Positions 9,704 to 18,278 are shown, counted from the stretch's first letter. The stretch: 64,000 bases of DNA from Mesorhizobium koreense (GCF_031656215.1 NZ_CP134228.1:2437001-2501000), one strand, 5' to 3'. Notes: a model not told the origin generated them from the letters alone. Made by a program: numbers and translations.

Positions 9704-10539
9704 TCGTCGCCGCGTCCCTGGGCGACGGCGGAAGCGTAGGAATTGCGCACGGAAGCGCCGACCGGGTTGGCTACATCGCTCGCCTGGGCAAAGGCGGCCA
9801 GGTAATTCATGTCCTTCAGCGCGTTGCGCAGCGCGAATTTGTGGGCATCGCGGTCGCGCTCCAGCACGTATTTGAAGAAGGTCTGGTAGAAGGGACAATC
9901 CATACGCCCGCCGCGGATGACGGCGTCGAATACCTCCGGCGTCAGCCCGGCCTTGGCGGCGAGTGTCAGCGCTTCCGAATAGATCGCCGCGTAACCCATA
10001 GCGATGAAGTTGTTGAGGAGCTTCATGGCGTGGCCGGACCCGGTCGGGCCGGTATGGATAACACGACCGGCGAAGCAATCGATGATCGGCCGGGCTCGCG
10101 CCACCACCTTGTCCTCGCCGCCCACCATGACATCCAGATTGCCTTCGGCGGCCTCTTTCGGCGTGCGGCTGAGCGGTGCGTCTATGAGCGTGATGTTCCT
10201 GTCCGCAAGCTCGCCGGCGAGACGCAAGGTCGAAGACGGGTCCGAGGTCGAGCAGTCGACGATCAGGAGCGGCTTGCCGGCGCTGGCGAGTCCCTCCGGC
10301 CCGTTGACGATCGCTTCCACATCGGGGCTGCCGGTGACGCAGAGAAAGACGATATCGGAGTTTTCGGCGAGCTCGCGTGCATTCTTCGCCTCCGCGGCGC
10401 CGCGCTTCTTCAGATACTCGACCGGTTTCCTGTTGCGATGGCCCAGCACCGTGAGCGGCCAACCCTTGCCGACGATGTTCGAGGCCATGCCGTGGCCCAT
10501 AAGGCCGACGCCGACAAAACCGATCTTTTCCTTGGTCAT
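9631..10539 (-). CDS. NAD(P)-dependent beta-hydroxyacid dehydrogenase (3-hydroxyisobutyrate dehydrogenase family)
   Basis: 302 residues, normal family length. The N-terminal Rossmann domain opens with GFVGVGLMGHGMASN (7-21), the dinucleotide loop and family signature. Substrate-binding DAPLSRTPKEAAEG lies at 120-133. The catalytic lysine is K173 in GSGHAMKLLNNF, and the all-alpha C-terminal domain follows. Family members oxidise 3-hydroxyisobutyrate, tartronate semialdehyde, glyoxylate or similar substrates; which one is used here is not clear. The gene stands alone. Confidence 0.87.
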   Translation of the reverse strand: MTKEKIGFVGVGLMGHGMASNIVGKGWPLTVLGHRNRKPVEYLKKRGAAEAKNARELAENSDIVFLCVTGSPDVEAIVNGPEGLASAGKPLLIVDCSTSDPSSTLRLAGELADRNITLIDAPLSRTPKEAAEGNLDVMVGGEDKVVARARPIIDCFAGRVIHTGPTGSGHAMKLLNNFIAMGYAAIYSEALTLAAKAGLTPEVFDAVIRGGRMDCPFYQTFFKYVLERDRDAHKFALRNALKDMNYLAAFAQASDVANPVGASVRNSYASAVAQGRGDDYMPMLSDVIAEQNGVKLGAGAKG

Positions 10540-10615
10540 TTACTTCTCCCGAGATTCTGGTCGGGGGGAACTTAGACTCGGAAACCTGTTATTGAAATGT
10601 GCGAAAGCACAAACG

Positions 10616-10639
10616 AAAAAGGCGGGGTAGAACCCCGCC
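10616..10639 (-). terminator. Rho-independent terminator downstream of the cold-shock gene
   Basis: On the minus strand GGCGGGG-TTCTA-CCCCGCC is followed by TTTTTCG, a full stem and T-run. It lies about 150 bases beyond the cold-shock stop and before the dehydrogenase gene, so it ends the cold-shock transcript, leaving a long 3' untranslated region. Confidence 0.8.
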
Positions 10640-10786
10640 TTCCGCAGGCAGCACATGCCGTGCACGGCCGCCAGTACATCCGTGACTTGCCGGGCCGGGA
10701 TTTCTCGGACTTGCCGAAGCGCGATCACACCGGCTCAATCCGTCCGGTCGCGGCGATCGTGCCGCGAAATCCCCGGCTGCGCCCGT

Positions 10787-10999
10787 TCAGCCTGCGGCGC
10801 TGAGGTTCTGCGCGGCGGACTTGCCGGTGCGGCGGTCCTGCGCGACCTCGAAATTGACCTTCTGGCCTTCGGTCAGGCCGTTCATGCCCGAACGCTCGAC
10901 CGCGGAGATATGGACGAACACGTCCGGTCCGCCGGCGTCAGGCTGGATGAAGCCGAAGCCCTTCTGGTCGTTGAACCACTTCACTGTTCCAGTTGCCAT
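10787..10999 (-). CDS. cspA: Cold-shock protein (CspA family)
   Basis: 70 residues, one OB-fold cold-shock domain. RNP1-like KGFGFIQ (13-19) and RNP2-like VFVHISAV (27-34) bind single-stranded RNA and DNA. The protein begins [12 protein letters not shown]. It acts as an RNA chaperone in the cytoplasm. The 302 bases upstream hold no gene on this strand and could contain a long leader, as in other cspA genes. Which of the genome's cspA paralogues it is cannot be told. Confidence 0.93.
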   Translation of the reverse strand: MATGTVKWFNDQKGFGFIQPDAGGPDVFVHISAVERSGMNGLTEGQKVNFEVAQDRRTGKSAAQNLSAAG

Positions 11000-11301
11000 T
11001 TTTGTCTTCCTGTCGTGTTTGCTACGGTTTGGCCCTTCGGACCGGTGGTATCGAGATTTTGGAGATAGACATCAGCAAACGCGACCAGAGTGGAAGTGGC
11101 GCGGGCGTTCAGTTCGATCGGCCGAAATATCAACGCGCTGCATATAGGGCCGGACCGAGGGCGAGGCAAGACCACCTGGAAAGTGCGGAAGACTTGGCGG
11201 GAATGCGGATCGTTCTATCTTTACCGCCGGCGGAAACGGGTGCACCGTTCGAAGGTCACGTTCGCACGCGTCCACGATTTTCCGTACGCGCGGAGGCTGT
11301 C
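11000..11301. other. Intergenic region, cspA leader/promoter and upstream of small secreted protein
   Basis: 302 bases between divergent genes. No further reading frame with coding character is seen. It ends with CGGAGG (11291-11296), the ribosome site of the secreted protein gene. The cspA side presumably holds its promoter and leader, but I cannot point to a clear -10/-35 pair. Confidence 0.4.
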
Positions 11302-11610
11302 ATGAAAAGGCTGATCGTCGTTTCGTTCCTCGTGCTGGCGGCCTTTCCGGCGCACGCGATCTCCCGCTATAGTTCCATGAGCATGAGTTGCGGGGCGGCG
11401 CAGGCGCATATCCTGCGTGAGGGCGCGGTGATCCTGCGCTACCGCTCGGCGCGCAACCCGAACCTGCCCCTCTACAACCGCTATGTGAGCGACGGCGGCA
11501 TGTGCGCGCTGGGGGAGGGGGCGGTGGTAGACACGGTGCCGACGCGCGACAACCCACGCTGCGTCGTGCTCAAATGCCGTGACATCACCTACGACACGCC
11601 GGACAACTGA
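11302..11610 (+). CDS. Small exported cysteine-containing protein of unknown function
   Basis: 102 residues. A clean Sec signal (MKRLIVVSFLVLAAFPAHA, cleavage about 19) leads a mature protein of roughly 83 residues with four cysteines (MSCGAAQ, GMCALG, PRCVVLKC) that could form two disulphides in the periplasm. A GGAGG site lies 5 bases before the ATG. I recognise no domain with a known role. It stands between cspA and the convergent ogt gene. Confidence 0.7.
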   Translation: MKRLIVVSFLVLAAFPAHAISRYSSMSMSCGAAQAHILREGAVILRYRSARNPNLPLYNRYVSDGGMCALGEGAVVDTVPTRDNPRCVVLKCRDITYDTPDN

Positions 11611-11636
11611 TTTCGCATTCCCGCTGGCTCGGCTCT

Positions 11637-12212
11637 TCAAAACGCGAAGGATTGCTGTGCCGGGGGCGGCGGGCCGACATGCACGCCTTCCATTTCGAGC
11701 AGCCGCTCCTTGGCCGCCGAACCGCCCGGCGCCGAGAATCCGCCGATCTTATTGCCGGCGGCGAGGATGCGGTGGCAGGGCACTACGATCGGCACCGGGT
11801 TTCGCCCGAGCGCCTGGCCGGTGTCCTGGGCGCGACCCTTGTAGCCGGCCTCCTCGGCCAGCCCGCCATAGGTCGTGGTCTCGCCGAAGCGCAAGCCGCG
11901 GGCCGTATCGTAGATGGCGCGGCGGAAAGGATCGATGCCGTCGAGATCGACCGGCACACCCGAAAAGTCGACTGGCTCGCCCGCCCCGTAGCGCCGGAGC
12001 ATGCCGACCAGATCGGCGATCGGCGCCGGCATGTCGGCGCTTTCGACCGCGTGACCCGCCACAGTCGCAAGCAGGCGACGCTCGGTCGCCTGGCGGTCAC
12101 GCGCAGGAAGCTGCAGCCTCGTCAGGCCATGCTCGCTCCAGGCAATGCCGATCCAGCCGATGCCGGTCTCGATCAGCGCATAGGGAACGATACGATCATC
12201 TGTCGCGGTCAT
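11637..12212 (-). CDS. ogt: Methylated-DNA--protein-cysteine methyltransferase (O6-alkylguanine repair)
   Basis: 191 residues. The C-terminal DNA-binding domain has the alkyl-acceptor motif PVPIVVPCHRIL with cysteine C146, the RAQDTGQALGRNP helix with the arginine finger, and GETTTYGGLAEEAG. The N-terminal part is the ribonuclease-like Ogt domain, with no AdaA zinc site. It transfers the alkyl group from O6-methylguanine to itself in a suicide reaction. Starts at ATG 12210-12212. Confidence 0.9.
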   Translation of the reverse strand: MTATDDRIVPYALIETGIGWIGIAWSEHGLTRLQLPARDRQATERRLLATVAGHAVESADMPAPIADLVGMLRRYGAGEPVDFSGVPVDLDGIDPFRRAIYDTARGLRFGETTTYGGLAEEAGYKGRAQDTGQALGRNPVPIVVPCHRILAAGNKIGGFSAPGGSAAKERLLEMEGVHVGPPPPAQQSFAF

Positions 12213-12455
12213 TGCTTTGTCCTTCTAGCATAAACGGCACTTAAGAACAAACCAGAAACATTCATCGAGGCTGCCGAAAATCCACCATGAATCTAGGCAT
12301 CGCGGCTGTTTAGCGCCACCCGAAAAACCGCTGTCGCCACGGCTACGCGTTGATTCGTTTCGTGCATTGCGATGCCGGCAATCCTGGGTTAAGGAAAATT
12401 TAGGCAACGCAAAGATAATTTTTTCGGCTTCGCGGGGGCGCGAGGGTTTTTGTTT

Positions 12456-13217
12456 ATGCGAATCCGCATTCTTTGCGGCCTGGTCCTGGCTTCGTCCGCG
12501 CTGGCCGGCTGCACCACCGGCAATATGGGCCTGCCGGGCGTTGCCTCCGCCGTGCCGACCGAGCGGCCCGACACGCAAACCGCTTCCGCGACCGATGGCA
12601 AACACGATCGGCTCGACCGCCTGATTTCCACCTATTCCGCCGCTTACGACGTTCCGACAAGCCTCATTCACCGGGTCGTCAAGCGCGAGAGCAACTACAA
12701 TCCCAAGGCCTATCACGCCGGCAATTACGGCCTCATGCAGATCCGTTACCGTACGGCCAAGGGCATGGGCTACACGGGCACCCCGCATGGCTTGCTCGAT
12801 GCGGAAACGAACCTCAGATATGCGGTGAAATATCTGAAGGGCGCGTGGCTGGTGGCGGGAGGCAATGAAAAGCGCGCCGACCGACTCTACCAGACCGGCT
12901 ACTACTATAACGCCAAGCGCAAGGGCATGCTTGACCGGGCCGGCTGGGATGCGCTCGCCGCCGTCAAGCCGAAGGCCGGCCCGACGGTCGCCGCGGCCGA
13001 AGAGCAGGATAAGAAGCAACCCGAAGCGCCGACCATGACCGCTTCGATCGAGCCGGTATCGAGCCGGTTCGGCGGCAGCGCGACCGCGAGCCGTTCCGCT
13101 TCCGTCGCCACCGCTTCCACGCAGACGACCGCCATGGGCTATGCCGGCTCCGTGCCGACCGCCGTCGAGGCGCTGCCCGGCGTGATGACCGCGCCGCCCG
13201 AGCGGCCCGCGCGCTGA
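12456..13217 (+). CDS. Lipoprotein lytic transglycosylase (SLT domain)
   Basis: 253 residues. A lipoprotein signal ends LASSALAG|C (C19). The SLT domain at about 52-150 has the catalytic glutamate E78 in KRESNYNP, then GLMQIRYRTAKGMGY and NLRYAVKYLKG, and a tyrosine-rich YYYNAKRKG stretch. It cleaves the MurNAc-GlcNAc bond with anhydro ring formation at the outer or inner membrane face. The tail (about 165-253) is low-complexity Ala/Thr/Ser/Pro, probably a flexible wall-spanning linker. ATG 12456 is preferred to the TTG at 12450. Confidence 0.88.
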   Translation: MRIRILCGLVLASSALAGCTTGNMGLPGVASAVPTERPDTQTASATDGKHDRLDRLISTYSAAYDVPTSLIHRVVKRESNYNPKAYHAGNYGLMQIRYRTAKGMGYTGTPHGLLDAETNLRYAVKYLKGAWLVAGGNEKRADRLYQTGYYYNAKRKGMLDRAGWDALAAVKPKAGPTVAAAEEQDKKQPEAPTMTASIEPVSSRFGGSATASRSASVATASTQTTAMGYAGSVPTAVEALPGVMTAPPERPAR

Positions 13218-13420
13218 ATACAAGATCCGCAAGGGCGGGCTGACCCCGCAGTCGGCCGCATCCGGCATTATCGCCACCATCGAAAGGCTTAGGCGCCTCC
13301 GCCGCCGATAGTCCCGCTCCGTGCTAGTATCAGCGGCGCGGGCATGAAACCTGCCGCGCGCATGACAACAGAAGCGCCTGGGGGAGGGCGGGGACAGGCT
13401 TGCAATCCAAGGAGGAGGCT

Positions 13421-14311
13421 GTGGACGACAGTCGCGATGCAAGACCTTCCGCAAGTGCAGTCGAACTCAAGACGAAGAATCGGGATCAGCTTGCCTATCC
13501 GCTTCCGGCCGGCAGCGCCGAGACCGAGCGGCTGATCCGCCAATCGGCCTTTATCAACGCCTTCACCCGCGCGCTCTTTGCCGAAGCCGGGATCGCGCCC
13601 GGCATGCGCGTGCTCGATGTCGGCAGCGGCGCGGGCGACGTGGCGCTCATCGCCGCGGACATGGTCGGGCCGACCGGGGAGGTGGTGGGCATCGACCGCA
13701 ACGGTGCGGCGCTCTCGGTCGCCCGCGCGCGGGCCACGACGGTCGGCTTCGCGCATGTGACCTTCCGTGAAGGCGACCTGGCCGATCTCGACCCGAACGA
13801 CAGGTTCGACGCCGTCGTCGGCCGGCTGGTGCTGATGTACATGCCGGACCCTGCGGCGACGCTGAAAGCGCTCGCCCGCCATGTGCGGCCCGGCGGCATC
13901 GTCGCCTTCGGCGAATACAACATCATGCCGGTCGCAATGCGCGACCTGCCGGCCATGCCTCTCGCACAGAAGCTCTTCGGCTGGATCGAGGGGGCGTTCC
14001 GACATGCCGGCGCGGAGACGGCGATGGGCAACAAGCTTTTCCCGGCCTTCCGCAAGGCGGGCCTGCCGTTCCCCATGCTGTCCTTGATGTCGCATATGGG
14101 CGGCGGTCCGGAATGGGACGGCTACGCCTATGCCGCCGCGACGGTGAGGAGCCTGCTGCCGCTCATTCTGAAGGCCGGGCTGTCGAGCGAGGAGGAGATC
14201 GGGATCGACACGCTGGAGGAGCGGCTGAGAGCCGAAACCGTGGCGGCGAACGGCATCATCCGCCTGCCGGAACTCATCAACGCCTGGGCGAGGGTAGGCG
14301 ATCGTTCCTGA
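13421..14311 (+). CDS. Class I SAM-dependent methyltransferase
   Basis: About 296 residues. SAM-binding motif I is VLDVGSGAGDVAL, motif II gives the acidic VVGIDRN, then FREGDLADLD and the post-II DAVVGRLVLMYMPDP; motif III is HVRPGGIVAFGE. This is the UbiE/Methyltransf_25 type. The variable C-terminal part (IMPVAMRDLP onward, about 165-290) would define the substrate, which is unknown. The start is a GTG at 13421 behind an excellent AAGGAGG; the longer frame from TTG 13400 would swallow that ribosome site. Confidence 0.8.
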   Translation: MDDSRDARPSASAVELKTKNRDQLAYPLPAGSAETERLIRQSAFINAFTRALFAEAGIAPGMRVLDVGSGAGDVALIAADMVGPTGEVVGIDRNGAALSVARARATTVGFAHVTFREGDLADLDPNDRFDAVVGRLVLMYMPDPAATLKALARHVRPGGIVAFGEYNIMPVAMRDLPAMPLAQKLFGWIEGAFRHAGAETAMGNKLFPAFRKAGLPFPMLSLMSHMGGGPEWDGYAYAAATVRSLLPLILKAGLSSEEEIGIDTLEERLRAETVAANGIIRLPELINAWARVGDRS

Positions 14312-15191
14312 CTCCCGCAAGAAGAGGGCACGCTTCCCCATTGCCACGCTGCCTTCCGGCCCTGGCCATTGTCAAGAAATCGGGAAGCGGGGCGCGAGGC
14401 CGTGCCTTCCGAATTAAAACAGGTGGCGCGACACACGCGCCCCGCCGGCGATTTCTGTTCCCGCCTGTTCCGCTGCTCCCGAAGCGCTGTTCTGCTTCGG
14501 GTCTGTGTACCTTCTACCGGCACGCAGGGGTCATAGTGCCCCCAGGGGAACCTCCAGGCGGGACCTCCCCGGCCTTACGGCTACGTTTGCCGCAAAGCGG
14601 AGGCGCCGGTTCCTCCCCACGCAATCACCGTCATGATCGGTGTTCCCGATGGGAGGAACTGACGGGATTATGGATGAAGGGCAGAGGGCGTGGATAAAGG
14701 GAAGCGCAGAAAATAAGGAAAGCGCTGAAATCAGCGGTTTCCGGAGGCTGACGGGCGCCAGTCTATCCACGTTTCGGCGACCACCCCCTCCTCCGTCATT
14801 CCCGACCTCGTGAGCGACTGAAAGGAGCGGAGAGTGTCGGGGATCCATGCCGTAGCCTTGCGGACGAACACCCCGATACCTGAGGCGACCCCGTTCTGAA
14901 CCTCCGGCTCGCCACACCATCGCTCAGGCCTGGATTCCCGACACTCTCCGCTCCTTCCAGTCGCTGACGAGGCCGGGAATGACGGCGTGTCATTGGCCCT
15001 TCCGACAATCGTCGAGCATGGGGAGCCGCCAGGTTTCCGTACCGCTACGGAATGGGTCATGGACAGGTCGCCCGTACTGCGATCAGGCTGCCTTTCGGGG
15101 ATGACGCGCGCGATAACGATCCTCGCGGCGCGCGGGGCACGGAGGATAATGACATGGAGGATTGTCGCCGCTCACGCGGCCGGCAAGGCAT
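14312..15191. other. 880-base region without genes, with hairpins and a large inverted repeat
   Basis: No frame here has a start, ribosome site and composition together. Structures seen: nested complementary blocks at 14320-14410 (GGGCACGC, GCTTCCCC and a GGAA-loop hairpin when read on the minus strand), a perfect 8-bp stem CCCGAAGC/GCTTCGGG at 14478-14501, and the 59-bp inverted repeat 14793-14985. A structured RNA is possible, but none was recognised. Confidence 0.5.
14793..14985. repeat. Inverted-repeat element with 59-bp arms
   Basis: Arms 14793-14851 and 14927-14985 match at 54 of 59 positions when one is reverse complemented, around a 75-base centre. The outer end reads CCGTCATTCCCG, a start often seen in alphaproteobacterial intergenic repeats. 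No transposase frame is present, so it is a MITE-like or palindromic intergenic element. Confidence 0.75.
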
Positions 15192-15479
15192 TCAACGGAT
15201 GAGGTTGCAGTCGCCGCCGCGGTGCCTTGCCGTATACGTCACGTCAGGCGTGCCGTTCGGGCGAACCCGGATAGTGACGGACGTATGGCCAAGAGTGGCC
15301 GTGTAGGTATCGCCCTGTTGCTCGAGCTTCGCCAGCTTGCCGTTGATATAGACCGTGCCGTCCTCGTCATGCGTTTCGATCATCCCGCCGCAGCTTGCCT
15401 GGAATTGCGGCATGGCGGCCTGTGCGGCGGGCACGAGGAAAAGGGAAAGCAGGGCAGAGACGAGGAGGGGCTTGCGCAT
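15192..15479 (-). CDS. Small exported protein of unknown function
   Basis: 95 residues. Signal peptide MRKPLLVSALLSLFLVPAAQA, then a mature beta-rich protein with two cysteines (SCGG and GDCN) probably joined in the periplasm. The ATG at 15477-15479 follows CTGGAG; the longer frame back to 15569 runs over the end of the upstream gene and lacks a signal at its start. Second of two co-directional secreted genes with an 79-base gap. No family recognised. Confidence 0.62.
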   Translation of the reverse strand: MRKPLLVSALLSLFLVPAAQAAMPQFQASCGGMIETHDEDGTVYINGKLAKLEQQGDTYTATLGHTSVTIRVRPNGTPDVTYTARHRGGDCNLIR

Positions 15480-15558
15480 GGGGATCTCCAGTTGACGCGA
15501 GGGCACCTCACGCCCGAAGCCCGGCAGGAGTGTGGCGGCTCTTCCTCGCCCGGCCCGC

Positions 15559-15990
15559 TCACCGGCCATAGGTATAGGTGGCGCAGACGCGGTCCGGGTC
15601 GTTGCTGAAGGGGTCCGCCTTGGGCTGGAAAACGACCATCTCGGTCAGTTTGTCGTCGGTCCTGAAGAAGGCGACGTAGGGCACCGGGCCTGAGCCGCAG
15701 AGCCGGTTGCCGCGCAACAGCTTCGGGTCCTGCGGCTTCGTCAGTTCATAGACATCGGCCTTCGCCTTGCCCGAGGCGATCGGGTCCCATTTGCCTTCCT
15801 TGCCCGAGGCGACCTTCTTCACCGCGACCGACTTGCCGTTGCCAAAGGTGATCCTGTCCGCGCCGAGCGTCACGTCGCCGGTGATCGACATCGCCGTGTT
15901 GCTGTAGGCGGGGAGGCGCTCGGCGGCCGAGGCGGCGGTGACGAGGGAAAGGGCGAGGAGGGGGAGGTGACGAATGGTATGGATCATCAT
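15559..15990 (-). CDS. Exported protein of unknown function
   Basis: 143 residues. N-terminal signal (MMIHTIRHLPLLALSLVTAASA, cleavage about 22). The mature chain begins ERLPAYSNTAMSITGDV, contains a predicted beta-strand-rich core and two cysteines (RLCGSG, RVCATY), and ends TYTYGR. Composition is like the host genes. Probably transcribed with the next small secreted gene downstream. I do not recognise a domain. Confidence 0.62.
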   Translation of the reverse strand: MMIHTIRHLPLLALSLVTAASAAERLPAYSNTAMSITGDVTLGADRITFGNGKSVAVKKVASGKEGKWDPIASGKAKADVYELTKPQDPKLLRGNRLCGSGPVPYVAFFRTDDKLTEMVVFQPKADPFSNDPDRVCATYTYGR

Positions 15991-16065
15991 CTAAGAAGCC
16001 TAACATATGGGTACCGTCCATGACGACAAGCTGTTGTCAATGTTTGCGGTCCTGCCTTAAGGTCC

Positions 16066-16632
16066 ATGACGCAGATCGTAACTTCAGCGGCGTGGGGAGG
16101 TGGTTCGGTGGCTTTGTCACCCCGTCAAGCTGAGCTTCAGGTAATTACAAAATACCGAAAAACTCAGCTCACATTACTTAAAAATGGTGCTCGTATAGAG
16201 CATGTCTGCGCAGATACGATATCAAACCTTATTTTGGTAGCTTCGGCCGATAGATTTCGGCTAGCACAGGAATTTTTTTTCTCAGCTCAGCGTATGGTCC
16301 GCTTGCGGCCGCCAATGCAAAGAAATGCGATTTCCAGGTCATATTATGGAATGTATCATGCGGCGCGAGCAGTGGCGTATCTCCACCATGAGGGCGATGA
16401 TCATGAAGGACACAATGATCTTCACAAGGGACTCCCAGACGATTTTCCCGACGTAAATTTGTGGAAAAATGCTTTGAAGGACGCAAGACTTCGACGAAAT
16501 GAGGCTGACTACGATCCGTACCCCCCAGACGACAAAGCCTTTCGTCAACATGGGCGATCACAGATTATCATAGCCGACAAGTTCATTAGCGAAGCGGAAG
16601 CATATCTGCGCGCAAGAGGATGCCCCATCTGA
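16066..16632 (+). CDS. HEPN-like domain protein, first gene of a HEPN-ATPase pair
   Basis: 188 residues, mostly helical. SRSYYGMYHAAR (90-101) and the later RRNEADYDPY (143-152) match the pattern of UPF0332/HEPN proteins (SRxYYAxxHAAR ... RxxADYD). R91 and H98 form an R-x6-H spacing, but whether this is the RNase centre of classical HEPN toxins is uncertain. Many HEPN proteins cut RNA or pair with a nucleotidyltransferase; none is encoded here. A GTG at 16108 behind GGGAGG (7-base spacing) is an equally good start and would remove 14 residues. The gene ends TGATG, overlapping the ATPase start by one base. Composition becomes much more AT-rich than the neighbours. Confidence 0.72.
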   Translation: MTQIVTSAAWGGGSVALSPRQAELQVITKYRKTQLTLLKNGARIEHVCADTISNLILVASADRFRLAQEFFFSAQRMVRLRPPMQRNAISRSYYGMYHAARAVAYLHHEGDDHEGHNDLHKGLPDDFPDVNLWKNALKDARLRRNEADYDPYPPDDKAFRQHGRSQIIIADKFISEAEAYLRARGCPI

Positions 16633-18278
16633 TGACTTCACGTGAGCAGACGCCTGAGCAAAGAATCCGCTCCGCATTCTCAAAGCATGGTCTCGTACCG
16701 GCTTCAATCACGGTACGGAATTTTCCAGATGAGACCGTGTTGATTGTCTTCGTAAGCTCACAAGATTACGACGCGTCTGTGGCGTTATCAAGTACAGTAG
16801 AAAATGAACTCCCTGAAAATCATCTCGTAGTAATCCGGCGGGCCGAAGATTCTGATAAATATAAGAACGAAAGCGTCAAAGGCGTTTCTGATTCACGAGT
16901 AAGTCGCCTTATAGAATTGCTGAATGAGAGGTCGAGAACGTCTGAGCAGCAGCCAAGTCTACAGTTTATAAAGGATGCGGCCGAGAACGTGAAGGTTGCC
17001 GTAACGCGGCGGCATCACGTAGTCTTTGGGAGGAGAGGCGTTGGAAAGACCGCACTTTTATTAGAAGCAAAGCGGCTTGTAGAGAATTCACAAAATATCA
17101 CTATATGGCAAAACATACAGGTATTGAGAGGCCTTGATCCGAAAGCGGCTTTTCTCACTATTGTAAAGAGAATATGTGAGATTCCTGATATAATATATTC
17201 TGACCGCTCACAGAGGCTCGCAAGTAAAAGGTTATCATCGGATATAGTTAATCGTATTGATAAGATATTAATTCGACCATCCCGCGCTATGTCAGAGACA
17301 GCGTCTCTAATACCGGATGCGCAGAGACTTGTATCTATGATTTGCTCTGAATATGGGGGCGATCTATACATATTCTTGGATGATTTTCACTATTTGGAGA
17401 TGTCTCAGCAGCCGGAATTTTTGGACCTACTACATGGTATTACGAGAGATACGACAGCCTGGATAAAGATTTCGGGCATACGCAATCAATGCAGACTTTA
17501 TCAAAATGACCCTGCGCTTGGTATGCAAGTCGGCCATGACATTGCTGCAATATATCTAGACATTACATTGGAGGAGCCTGCCAAGGCTCGGCGCTTCCTG
17601 ACGGGGATTTTGCAGACGTATCTCCCACCTGCGGGAATAACAAACCGTTCAGGTATATTTTCCAACGGGGCGTTAGATCGTTTAGTACTGGCATCTGCTG
17701 GTGTCCCTCGGGACTTTCTGTTGTTAAGCGCTCGTTCTATTCAGCTTGCGCGAGAGCGCGTAAACGCGAGGACTGTCGGGACACAAGACGTGAACGATGC
17801 TGCCGGAGAAGCTGGGGCGCAAAAATTGTCGGAGTTGGAAGAAGATGCTGCTTCTGCCCGTGGAAAAGCGCAGAGTCGAGTAGAGGCACTAAATAAGATT
17901 CGAAGTTTTGCGATAGACGAGAAACATTTTTCGTTTTTTAGAGTTGCCTTTCGAGATAAGAATGAATTTCCCGATGAGTATGGTCTGCTTCAGAGTCTTA
18001 TGGACTTGAGAATGATACATATTGTCAAGGGGAGTTTATCTGAAGCGCACGCAGTGGGGGAGAGGTCGGAGGTATATATGATTGATCTATCCGAGTACTC
18101 TGGATCGCGCTTGAAGAAGAATATATCTGTAATAGAATTGAAGGGAGATAATCTTGTTCTTAGGAGAACTGGTCCACGAGGAACTAAACTTATTGCTGAT
18201 ACACCTCGAAAGGTTATTCAAATTTTTAGATCAGGACCGGAATTTGAACTTGGATCACTATCTTCGTTGGTCGCTTAA
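16632..18278 (+). CDS. AAA+/ORC-like P-loop ATPase, second gene of the HEPN-ATPase pair
   Basis: 548 residues. An N-terminal alpha/beta segment (1-95) of unknown kind precedes a P-loop ATPase: Walker A GRRGVGKT (133-140), Walker B YIFLDD (246-251), a sensor-1-like KISGIR (279-284) and a sensor-2-like GVPRDFLLLSARSIQLA (357-373), as in Cdc6/ORC-type AAA_16 proteins. A helical linker (390-425) and a probable winged-helix or beta C-terminus (430-548) follow. No transmembrane segment or nuclease motif is seen. Start at ATG 16632 (TGATG overlap); AGAGGA lies 11 bases before. AT-rich with ATA, AGA and TTA codons avoided by its neighbours: a hand count of 17161-17220 gives 23 G/C of 60, against 41 of 60 in carB at 18781-18840. 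It ends one base before the carB stop. Confidence 0.75.
   Translation: MTSREQTPEQRIRSAFSKHGLVPASITVRNFPDETVLIVFVSSQDYDASVALSSTVENELPENHLVVIRRAEDSDKYKNESVKGVSDSRVSRLIELLNERSRTSEQQPSLQFIKDAAENVKVAVTRRHHVVFGRRGVGKTALLLEAKRLVENSQNITIWQNIQVLRGLDPKAAFLTIVKRICEIPDIIYSDRSQRLASKRLSSDIVNRIDKILIRPSRAMSETASLIPDAQRLVSMICSEYGGDLYIFLDDFHYLEMSQQPEFLDLLHGITRDTTAWIKISGIRNQCRLYQNDPALGMQVGHDIAAIYLDITLEEPAKARRFLTGILQTYLPPAGITNRSGIFSNGALDRLVLASAGVPRDFLLLSARSIQLARERVNARTVGTQDVNDAAGEAGAQKLSELEEDAASARGKAQSRVEALNKIRSFAIDEKHFSFFRVAFRDKNEFPDEYGLLQSLMDLRMIHIVKGSLSEAHAVGERSEVYMIDLSEYSGSRLKKNISVIELKGDNLVLRRTGPRGTKLIADTPRKVIQIFRSGPEFELGSLSSLVA

Noticed and set aside
10540-10728. 62-residue minus-strand frame
   Set aside because: It contains the cspA terminator hairpin, so it is not a gene.
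14330-14400. SRP RNA (ffs) on the minus strand
   Set aside because: The tip GCC-GGAA-GGC and neighbouring CAGG resemble the SRP loop, but the partner side reads AGCGTGGC instead of AGCAGCC and the rest of the stem does not match. Kept only as an unidentified hairpin.
14400-14700. tmRNA or 6S RNA
   Set aside because: No tag-coding ANDN-like frame, no T-loop GTTCRA and no recognisable 6S bubble.
16066-18278. MNT-HEPN toxin-antitoxin module
   Set aside because: The second gene has Walker motifs and not the GSxxxG...D.D nucleotidyltransferase pattern.
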